Source: Haliotis asinina
Taxonomy: Eukaryota; Mollusca; Gastropoda; Lepetellida; Haliotidae
Assembly (NCBI RefSeq): GCF_037392515.1
Contig: NC_090281.1
Coordinates: forward strand, 50,906,145 to 50,970,144
Direction: 5' to 3'
Length of the DNA: 64,000 bases
Within the stretch, counting starts at the first letter, position 1, and each line of letters opens with the position of its first letter. Below the pieces are notes generated by a model, which was not told the origin of the DNA, did not search any database, and saw nothing but the letters and a program-made list of their open reading frames with translations. The position numbers and the translations under genes were made by a program. This document shows positions 48,401 through 60,400 of the stretch, piece by piece.

Positions 48401-51400
48401 TCGTTTACCCACATGCTTACAATTGGGAAAGCCCATTTCTGGTGTCAACTGCCATAATATTTCTGGAATATTGTTAAAAGCAGTGTAAAACTAAAGTGAA
48501 AAATTTCCACAAAGACCTTCATTACTTATGGCTTGTTTAAGCTAACATGCCATCTTGTGACTGGGATACTGTTGAATACGGTTTTAAAGCAAGCTCAACT
48601 CCTACCCCTGCCGACAATAATGTCTCTAACATGTATGACTCAAGTGTGTTTGTCTGCTAGGTGTTCTCGTCCGTTGGTAATGAGGGTGTGATATATCATA
48701 TATCATGGGCCCCTGGAAACCTGGACTGTATAGCAGCGTGTACTTCCAAGAATGGGGTGTTCATATGGAACATCCGGAAAGGGAAGGTCATCAAGAGATT
48801 CAATGAGGTGATGAACTGTTTGTTTCTTTGTTTTAGAATGTAATTGTTGTTTACATCTTCAGTCACCAATACTCCTACTGTGTAGCAGGATCCTGTGTTT
48901 GGACCGGACTGTCCAGTGAGTGATACTATGAGGAATAATCAGTGAAAACTGACTGATGCTCTTTCAGCCTATTCCTGTTTTGATTATTTGCAGTGAATGA
49001 TACTTGATACTGACATGATGCGGATTAAATATAACCAATTACTTGCTCCCTTTATCCCCCAATCACCATTTTCTCAACCTGTTTGTGGTGATATCATGTG
49101 ACCTCATGCTTTCATGTCAAAGTGAAGAATTACTGTACCTGTGTCTAGGTAGGTTATTTTGTTTGCTTTCCATTAATCAAAGCAAATGATAAATCAAGTG
49201 TATGTTGTATGGCAGCATGGGAAGAACAGTGTGTACTCAGTCAGCTGGAGCCAGAAAGACTCCAAGAGGATAATGTCTTGTGGTGCTGATGGATATTGGT
49301 AAGATTTCACTTAAGAGAGACATGTCTCATAACATCAGAAAGCTGAGGAATGATAATGGCCAGGTATACATTAGTGATCACAGGTTAGAAAATATTATTG
49401 TCCACTGACTGAGTCAAGTGAATTTTCATTTTAGGCAGTCAAAATTAGTTCTTTGATTGGCTTTCTAGAAGTTGGAGGATGATAACAGAGATGGTATGCA
49501 GGATTATGTAAGCTGATTGGAAGATAATTGAAGATGTAACTGTACATTATCCCTTCTGTCCATCACCTCACTACTGGCTTTCCAATAGTGTCTTTATCAC
49601 CTGTGTAAACACCTATGTACATCACTTCCTACTTGCTGCCCATCAACATCCTTAATCTCTTCTGTATGAAACCATGCACATCTTCTACCGGCTTCCAATG
49701 AACCTAATTAATCCTGAATACTGTATGTGTTATATACTTTATATGTCGAAACGTCACATACATGAAATAAAGAAGTTGTACATCCATAAATATCGTCCTT
49801 ATCCTTAATCAGTAATCAGTATTGTCTGTCCCTATTTGTCTGTAAGCCAGTACATCATTTGGAGGTCAACATCTTTGGAGGTCCATCTTATAGTGCAAAT
49901 TCTTGTCCTGTTACAGAGCTGTCTGGTAACAAAGAGTGTTTAGTGTGTCTAACTAGGTTGCTGTGTTTATTCCACTGACTCTGTTTTTACTTTTAATACT
50001 GCTGCATTAATCCTGAGTGAAACTGATAGGATAAAAACAACAGTTTGAATTCTTTGTTTTGAATGTATTGGATACATATCACCTAGCTTCCTCATACATC
50101 ACAGACATGTAAACAGTGGGCTACCATTACTGTATTGTTTGTTTAGATCGTTACTTGTAATCATCATGGTCGCTGTAAATCCCTTTGCATTACAGTAAAG
50201 CAATGTGACTATCTTCATCTTGCATACCCATGTTGTGTCTGTGTTGCCAGCATTGTGCGGCAAGTGGATGGTCAGGTGGTACAGAAATACCGACATCCTG
50301 GGGCTGTGTTTGGTGGAGACTGGAGTCCTAACAACAAGTAGGTGTATACTCCTCAGTGAGCTGGGAATGAAGTAACTGTAAAGTAGGCACAAGCATGCTT
50401 TGTGAAGATGTGATGTCTTTTTTTAAGGTTTTGTTGTTGTTGTTGTTGTTGTTGCTGTTGTTGTTGCTGTTGTTGTTCTAATTATATCTATGGATTCTCC
50501 AGTCATTATATCAGCTTGTTTTTATCAAGTGAGTGAGTGAGTTTAGTTTTATACCACTTTTAGCAATATTCCAGCAATTTCATAGCGGATGATTCAGAAA
50601 TGGGCTTCCCACATTGTACCCATGTGGAGAATTGAACCCATGTCTTCCACGTGACGTGTGGACTCTTTAGCCACTAGGCTACCCCACTGGCCCAGTTTTT
50701 ATCAATAATGACATGGTTGTTTACTAGTTGCATTGTGACTTTCTTCAAGTAATATGTGTGGTTACATCTAAACATTCTCCTGTAAATCATATTGTCTTGC
50801 TGTTGTCATATGTACATGCTTAGTGATAGGGTTGTGTGTTAGTCGTTGACTTTGTTAAAACAACACAAGCATGATCAGTGTATGTATCGGGACATTCTCC
50901 TTTAACTCTTGTCCACTTGTTCTTCATAAGAGTGAGTAAGTGAATATGGTTTTATGCCGCTTTTAGTAATGTTCCAGAAATATCACGGCTGGAGGCTACC
51001 AGAAATGGACCTCACATGTTGTACCCATGTGTGTAATCAAACGTGTGCCTTTGGCATGATGTGTGAACACTCTAACCACTAGGCTACCCAGTTCTTTATA
51101 AGAAGCCATCTTTGTTGTATATGAATTTGATCTTTAGAGCTCTCAGATCTGTTAACGTTCCCCTTGGTTGTGCTGTTACAGAGATATACTGGCCACTGGT
51201 TGTGAAGACAAGTGTGTGAGAGTGTACTACCTGGCTACCAGCAGCGACCAGCCACTTCGGGTCTTCACAGGTACACTCACAGTATTCACACTCTGATGCA
51301 TTGTGAATAATCACATCTGTGGTGCTCAACACCACCCAGTAGGACTCACACACACACATGATCAAGAACGCATACTCACACAGAGCCTTTCACAACATCA

Positions 51401-54400
51401 GCTTCATATAACGTTTACATATGTCACTATTATGAGGTAACATGAGACGTGACTTACCTGGATGCAAATATCTGCACCCGTGAAAATGCGGGTTATAATT
51501 GGTCTTCAGCAACCCATGCTTGTCATAATATCAAAAGAGGCAACTAACAGGATCGGATGGTCTGGCTCACTGACATATCATCGCAAATGCAGTCGTCAAC
51601 CCACCTGCTGTTGATCACTGAATTGTCTGCTCCAGAGCTAATTATTAAAGATTGCTGCCATATAACCATATTGTTGCTGAATGCAAATCGGTCAGTGTGT
51701 CAGTCTTACATGTTGCTGACCTTGTTGTACATTTAGATGTATCTGCTGTTCCTTTCTTCAAGGACATACAGCGAAGGTGTTCCATGTGCGATGGTCGCCA
51801 CTGAGAGAGGGGATTTTATGCAGTGGATCAGATGATGGGTAGGTTTATTACTCACCATATCACCTGACATACAAGTATGATGGTCTTAATTTAGGATTTC
51901 TTACTTGGATCGTATAGTGATTCCTCTGGAATTTTCAACTACAATAATATTCACAAACTTTCTGCAATATTAACCATATCTTGGATATTTACAGAAAAGT
52001 ATGAGTTGTGTTCAATGAACATGCTAGATATTTTGAAGAACTATGTTTAATGTATCCACAGAAACTTGGTTTGCACTTGATTTGCACCAAAACTTTAACA
52101 TTATGATATGTTTGTGTCAGCACAATACGGGTGTGGGACTACACACAGGAGCAGTGTATCAGTGTCCTGTGTGGACACACTGACCCCATCCGAGGTCTGC
52201 TGTGGAACACAGAGGTACCATACATGCTGATCTCTGGCAGCTGGGACTATTCAATACGGATCTGGGACACACGAGATGGAGCCTGTATAGACACAGTGTT
52301 GGACCATGGAGCTGATGTGTATGGTGAGTGAGTGAATGTGATCACCTATCTGAGCCTCCCCAGAAACACCAGTATGGGCTTAACATACATGTTCTAATGC
52401 ATCCAGACTTATCAACTGAAATATAAATCCTTTTTGTTCCAGGTCTGACTTGTCATCCAGAGCGGCCTTTTTTGCTAGCTTCCTGTTCAAGGGATTCCAC
52501 AGTGAGACTCTGGTCCTTGACCTCTCTCATTCAGCCAATAGAAATACACATACTAGCAGGGAAGCCAATCAGTGATGTTGTTGGTGTTTCAGGTAAAGAA
52601 ACAGCATCATTGCAGACTTGACCTTAACAAAAACACATCAAGGGAGATAAATCTTCTGTAACACATATTGTATCTCCCTTTATGTAGGTGTAGAAAATGG
52701 GAGTTTCTGTGGATATTTATAACTGGATGAAGTTGCACCCTGTTTCTTTACTTTGAATGACACAAGAAACAACAAGTAATTTACATGTACGGTGCTGATG
52801 ATTGTTACAGACTCTGCCATGTCGCTGGGAACGTCACCCATGTTGTCTGGGAGGGAATCAAAGGAACTGAGACAGCGCTTAGAAAACATGCCAGGGAACG
52901 CTATAGCCAATCAGATCAAGTTCTTCTCCAAGTTCTTTGCTGTAAGTGCAAGAAATACCCAGATACCTGTTGATATCATTTTTTTTTCAGTTAAATTGCA
53001 GAAAAGAATTTTGAGAAACAGAATCTGCCTGAATAATCTGAACTCATTGTTCATTCTAGATGCTTGAAAGTGTCCTCTGAGGGGAAATTTTAGCATCTGA
53101 AATGAAGGTAGAAATGTCTGTCCAAATTCATGCTAGACATTAGTGACACTGAAAACTGAAGTGCTTTGCTCGAAATACCAAATTACTAGTCACTGAATCA
53201 CCATGTCATAGGACGTCAACAAATCTAAATTGTCTTGATCCTGAATGACATCCTAACATGCCATGTGTTCAGAGCCAGGAAAATACGATATATTCCATAT
53301 ATGCCAACAAAGACATGAAGTTGAACATTTGATGTGATCTCATGAAACAACATTGAATAAGTCTGAATGAGGTCAGAATGATATTTCAGCAACCAACCGG
53401 TACCAACAACTTGTGGGAGTTAGTGTCTGTTGTGATGGGGGCCACCAACACTCTGCTGTCTCCAGAATACAAGACAGGGATCATGCACAGCAAACACCTC
53501 ACCATGTACAAGGCGGTCAGTTAAACTTTATGAATTTGGTCTTAGATGTAGGGTGGATGTACATGCCCAGTATGATGTTATTTGAATTTAATTATGTAAG
53601 GACACGAGTGCAAAAGCAAGTTTCTTCCTTTGACCAGAGACAAATAATGTTGTACTTAGACAATCGCTTTAGAACGATGTTCTGAAATACTTTGGATCAG
53701 TTCAACTTTGTTGGCAATTTGAAGCAATCAGTCAGAATCACAGCCTTCCCCTTTCTGCTGGCAACCCATGAAGGTCCAGGGTAGATTAGGTCTTCAGCAA
53801 CCCATGCTTGCCACAAAAGACAACTATGCTTGTCAGTAATAGGCGACTAACAGGATTGGGTGCTCAGGCTTGCTAACTTGGCTGACACATCGTCAGTTCC
53901 CAAATGCGCTGATCAATGCTCATGCTATTGATCGCTGGATTGTTTGGACCAGTTTTGAATATTTACAGACCGCAGCCATGTAGCTGGAATATTGCCGAGT
54001 GTGTGTAAAACTAAACCCATTCAATCACTCACATATTGTGCTGGCAGTCTGATGCCCAGGAGCTGGAGATGGTGAAGATGTCTCGGCATGGTAGTGGTAT
54101 CGGCGCCCCCAGCAAAGAGGAGTCTCTGAGGGAGGCAGCCGCTGTCCACATCAAGCTGGGCAACATCCAGCGCTACTGTGAGCTCATGGTGGAAGTGGGT
54201 GAGGTAAGTACAACATACAGAACTACATACAATAGGAAGTCAGTATCTATTTTGATGTGAAATGGAACTCAAGGAGTTACGTCTGTCTTGTGTATAGATA
54301 TACTGTCGAATCATGCAAGGTCAGAGCAAATATAGAATGATGATGCCGGTAAATTGTTACAAAGGAAATTACTGTCTTTTTGTCTTGTTTTTGCATCTGT

Positions 54401-57400
54401 CATGAAGAACAAGTCTTTAAGAAGCACATAAAATGTATCTCCTGTAATGAGTGTCAAATATACAGCTCCAGTACATTTGTTGTTTCAGTGGCACAAGGCT
54501 CTCATTGCGGCTCCTGGTGTTTCCATGGCATACTGGAAATCTCTTGCTGGAAGGTGAGACATTGCATGCTAGTGTGAGACATTCTGTGACTGAATATGTC
54601 CGCTGAGGGAAGAGGGATTCTGGGCTATAATTTGTCCCTTGGAACCTCAGATGAAGGCAAGAGTTGACCATATAGAAAGGACTTTTCAGGATTGATAACT
54701 TGCTCAGGTGCTGTTATAATCTGGCAACATGGATCACTGTGTATAGTATTATCCTGGCTCAGGCAGTATCATTGTTCACAATATTGATCCTGTATTGTCT
54801 GTTCCAAGCTGGATCATTGCTCACAATATTGATCACTATATTGTCTGGCCCAGGTTTGGTTAATTACAGTCTACCCATTAAATTATGGGAATATTGCTGA
54901 ATATGTCAACAACAAACTAATTAAAAATTACAGTTCTATTTTAAGTTCTATCATTCTGCTTATCAAGATATGCACAGTCTCTGATGTCTGAAGAGAAGGA
55001 TGATGCTATCCCATTGCTGGTAGCAACCAGTAACAGTGAGGCACTTGTAGACTACTTGTCATCTCAAGGACAGATGATTGATGCATTACTGACCGCCCAG
55101 GCAGCCTGCGAAGGTTTCTACCCACAACATGTAGGGACGTCATCAGCACCTAGCTCTGCTGTCAATGGATGTGACTCACCCTCAGAAGATCAGCTCAGGT
55201 AGGAGAAGTTAGGATGCTCAGCTGACATTTTCTCATGATCAGTCAATTCTATATGCCGGCAGAATTAGGAGGTTCAGGAACTTCGACAGACTCAGGGCCT
55301 GTTTCTTCATGGAAGCGCCCCATGAAGGTCATGGGTTAGAATAGGCCTTCAGCAACCCATGCTTGCCATAAAGAGCGACTAAAACTAAACTCACCCACTC
55401 ACTTCATGGAAGCTTTTGACTACATCTTTAATGGACTAAGCAGAGTAACGAGCTATTAATTGGAAAGGACTCAGTAAAAAATCATTATGTTTAAAATTTT
55501 AATTTTAATTTTAATTTTAATTTTAATGCATGGATGAGTTAGGCCCAAGTAATTCCCCTACTAAACTGCATATTACATTAAAACTAAGAGTTGTATTATG
55601 CTCAGATAGATACGTAGCATGTTCTTCCTTAATTCATTTTAAAATTTTGACCTCTATGAAGAGCAACTGATTGTCTGAGAGAAATACAGTATGATGTTGA
55701 ATGTCTGAATTAACATTCCTGTTCCAGCCTGGTGCGCCATGCCACCACCCAGCTAGCCAAGTGGTACTACAACAACGGTCTTCCAATCTTAGCGGCCTGC
55801 TGCCATATGGCTGTGGATGACTGCCAGGTACTGTTGCATCATAGAGTGATCCAACCAGATCTGGGTTAGAATTAGTCTTCAGGAATCCATGCTTGTCATA
55901 AGAGGTGACTAACGGGATCCAGTGATCAGACTCGCTGACTTTTTGGACAAATGTCATCCTATCTCAGTTGTGTAGATATATGCTCATGCTGTTGATCACT
56001 GGATTGTCTGGTTCAGACTCTGTTATTTACAGGTTGCTGCCATATAGCTGGAATATTGCGGAGTGCAGTGTAATACAAGAAACCAACCAGCCAATCATAG
56101 CTGATCATATAGTACTTGCTACTGCCATGCCTGGGATTATGCTTTCCTCTTGGCTTAAAGTCAGTACTGTGTTTGAGGGTATTGCTGATGTTAAAGTGGG
56201 TGAATATGATTTGTATAACTCAAGACTAGATCAAGCAGCCACACATATATCTGCACCACATGTACCCACGCAGAGAATGCCAATAGTCCTTGACTCCATT
56301 TCTACTTACCACATATATTGCAAACTCTGGCAGTTGGTTTAGGAATTTGTGAAGTCATCCAACCTTTAAGTCTTCTTCTGGATCCCATGTTAGTAATGGT
56401 TGCTAGCAAACTAATTTCTATTCTTAATGCAACAGAGAAATCTCATTTATGTTTCATCCTGGTGTACATATGCTCCTATTTGTAAAGACTATAATTCTAA
56501 GTAAAAATCCACAGACAAGTAAATATTAGTCCACTAGAAAGTCTTGACAGTGTTATAGCTTGTACCAACAGATGATCACTTCATCTCCTTGTTCTGTACA
56601 TAACATTTCTGTTATGACCCATTTCAGAGTGCCATGTCAAAACTTATCCAAGGCAACGAACTAGAACTTGCAGTTGGGGTGGGCACATTCCTCCATTCAA
56701 CACCACAGCACCTCTCTGTAGCCACAGAGCTCCTCTCTCGACGATGTGAGGCACTGGGAAAATGGTAGGTGAAAGTTATGTGCACATATATTAGCTCTGT
56801 TAGCCTGTCAAGTGTCATGGAATCCCTTGTAATGTGTTTGTGTAATCACGGAAGGGTATCTGAAAGCTTACTTCAGCACAGCCCTGTCAGGATCCTTACT
56901 GCCATTGTCTTTTCATGGATTTATTAGGCGGGCAGTAGGGCTGCAACATGTCTCTGTTGAGGTGACTATCACACATATCACAAATGTTGGGTAAGAGTGA
57001 GTGGTTTTTTTGTTGATTTTAGCAATATTCAAGCAATACAGCAGGGACATCAGAAATGGGCTTCACACATTGTACCCATGTAATGATCAAACCCATTTTT
57101 CTGGCATGAGGAGCCAGTGGTTTAACCATTATGCAACCAGACCACAACTATTGGGTAAAAATTACAACAACAAGTCAGCAGTATACCATGCCATTTAGAA
57201 AGTGGTCAAATGAGATTACCACTTGGCTGACTTCCATTTTGTGGATGCCTCAATAGCTGGCAATTAGCTACCTGACTCTGAGGGTCTGGGTTCAAATCCC
57301 AGACGGGACTCAACTCAACAATAGTACTAGAGTCTGTACTTTGCTGAGAAAGTGTAATCGCAAATATCATGTGTTTAACAAGTTATTAGTTGATATATTA

Positions 57401-60400
57401 TCTATAATATGTAGTGAAACAATACCAAAATATTTTCTTTGGCATGTTTTGATCATGTTGACAAAGTTAATATACCAGACTACTGTCTACTTGAATATGT
57501 AAGAGTGTTCACTATATTCCTGGCTTGGATATTTTTCTTTTGCATGTCTCACTATGATGAATATACCTAAAATTCAGTAGAAACAACTTTTTATAAAATC
57601 ATGAATGTTTGATTCATTCAAGTAATCATAAATTAACAAACTGAATTTGTGAAGGGATACTGTTAGATTCACCAAATTCACAAGTGAATTGTATCGGCTG
57701 TAGTTGGCAGTGTATCTGCTTTGTTTAGTATCGCAATGGGTATGGACAAGTAATTCATACGATAATGTTCACTGAAGTGATTTGAAAGGGGAGACATGTG
57801 GTATGTTGTACACATGCCAGGTATTGGTCAGAACTGAAAATTCCTTGTGGTATCTCCAGTGGTACCTGTTCATTTAAAACTGTCAAGATGAAGAGTGTAG
57901 TTATACACGTTATATTAGATCCCTTCTCATAAGCAACCATTCAGTTGTAGGAAGTATGTATTGGCATTAAGACTGGACTTACCTTGCTAGGGATCTTGGT
58001 GTGGAGCTGTTGAAGACTCTTCCAGATAGTGACCTGCTGTTGGCGAAGCTGTGCGCTCGCTGTGCAGCCAGTATGGATGAGATCAACTTATTACACAAAG
58101 CTGTGAGTTAACAGTACAGAAACGTTGTTACATTTTCACAGGGAAATACTTGATTAAGACCAACACTTTAAGTTCATTATCTGCAGTGCTACAAATCGAT
58201 TATATATATATTCTCTTTATTCTTAAAGTTTCCTCAGAATTTCAATCAAATAATGAACTTGGATGCCAAAGAAGCCTTTTTAAAGGGTTGTATTGCTGCA
58301 TGACTAGGCAATTCTGGATTATGTATAATGAACCAACTATTTTGTGTGAACCACTTATTCATGGTTCACTGACTGCCATAGATGCATAGGGTGCAAAGGG
58401 TGTATGAATGATCTGAATGAATGCTTTACCCCATGCAAAAATTTATACCCCACTTTGGCAACATACCACCATGCATACATGGTAATGTTTTTAAAGGTGA
58501 CATGACTCAATCAGACAAAAACCTTCTTACACTGAGCTAGGATAATATAGGTTTATATACACACCACATGCTCCTCTTCTGTAGGCTGGTTTCCCCACAA
58601 TGGATGGCTGTCTGAGGGAGGCTGAGAAACTGAAAACCAAGATTGACTTTTTTAACTGTGTCAAGTACTATCTTATGTCCACCACACCAGAAGCTGGATT
58701 AGATGTCGGTCTAGGACATATCAGAAGTGAGTACTTTGTGGTATAAGGTTAACAGAGATAGTCGATGTATGGCTAGTGTTTTACAGCAGATGTGCTCTGG
58801 GAGGAATCATAATGGATAATGGTGAATGCTATCTGTTGCAGGTTGTATGGGGAAAGCAGACTGGACAGCCAGTGACGTCTTTGACCTCCTGCAGTTGCTT
58901 GGGTGTATGAAGACTGAAAAACTGCAGCAACAGAAATGTGAAAAGTAGGTCCCATCTCACAGAGCAAAGCTGATGTCAGTCATGGGGTAGATGGAATGAC
59001 GCTAAGCAATAAATGTGATAAAAGCTAGACCTGTAAAATTATGTGACCAAGTTATTGTCACCTTTGATGCTGCATTGTCAAAAAGAAAAAAATAGCTGAT
59101 TCCTATTGATGATCTCCATTTTTGATTCATCAAGTAACATATGTTTCAGGAAGCGACTTGAGCTACTTGTCTACAGTGCTTACATTGGTGGGTTGGTTGC
59201 CATTAGGAGGAAGTACACCCCCATTGTTTCAGCTCTGTTCTCTCATGCTATGTGAGTAAACCTTTCACTGGGTGGTGGCCTGGATGTTTAGCACCACAGT
59301 CAGCAATGTTCCAGCTTTATGGTGGTGGTCTATAAATAACAGAGTCTGGACCAGACAATCCTGGCATCAGCAGCATGTGCCTCAATGCCACAGTTTGGAT
59401 ACAATGATGTGTCCACCCAGTCAGCGAGCCTGACCACCCAACCCCAGTAGTCACCTATTATATGACAAACATGGGTTGCTGACGACCAGTTCTGACCCAG
59501 GTGTCCTTTCCTAGTGACAGAGGAATTGGGTGGCAGCCTGGTGGTAAGAGGCACTGCAGTCTGCTCAGGTGGTTCAGTCATCTATGTCAGGATCTGGTTC
59601 TGGGTTTGAATCCCTGGTTATGTAAATAGCAATCAGCAGCCTGTTAGCTGCTCTGGCTCTGCATCTTCTGACATTACAGCCAAGACATAACTGTAATAAT
59701 CTTGGTTTTAAGGATAAACTTCAAATTTGGGTCATATATTGGTTAGCAACATTCCGTGTTGGATTCAAGATACAGTCTCGTTTATCTGACATCATCTGTT
59801 GCACAGCAAATTGTTGGATTAACGAGGATGTTGGACCAATAATTGAGACTAAATTACCTTTATTCAGTTTGTTACCCTCAAAAGCGTTGGATAAAGCTGA
59901 TTGTTGGATAAATGGAGGTCGTTTAAGTGACTTGATTGTATGTATTTATCCGACAGAGATCTGATGTCCAAGGAAAGGTTGGACCTCCCCTTTACAGAGG
60001 CTGACTTGACCTCGGCACTACAGACATGGAAAGATGCTCAGTGTGGTACTGGACAAACTGACCTCAGGTAGAGGGCCTGTGTAATTGCTAGCACTGTAAT
60101 CCTGGCTCATCCTGATCATGTATTACCAAAATACATGAAAGTATATGTTCACAGAATTAGCTCACACTTGGTAGCTATCTTATCATTAATATGCATATAC
60201 GTTACTTTACATTACAGTGTTGCTAGCAGTGATCATGACTTACATATTCATCACATTACAATTACGAATACATTAAGTCACATATACATTAAATTAGCTT
60301 TCTCAAAGTTTTAGATAAAGTTTTACACCATTTCTGAAGTCTTCAGTTGTCTAATAGACAGATCTCCAAACGTTCATGAACTGAAGGTTCTTGCCTTTGA

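Noticed and set aside
54971-54977. TATGCACAG as the acceptor for the WDR17 exon ending 55198
   Set aside because: With the phase-2 donor at 54553 it puts TGA in frame at once. The acceptor ending at 54967 keeps the frame and matches human WDR17.
55968-56342. 124-codon + frame in a WDR17 intron as a possible extra exon
   Set aside because: Its first part is SINE sequence, the rest has no similarity to WDR17, and the flanking exons (55728-55827 and 56628-56764) already join in phase.
57280-57310. tRNA gene
   Set aside because: A B-box-like segment is present, but no matching acceptor stem or anticodon arm was found; the same kind of fragment recurs as a repeat.
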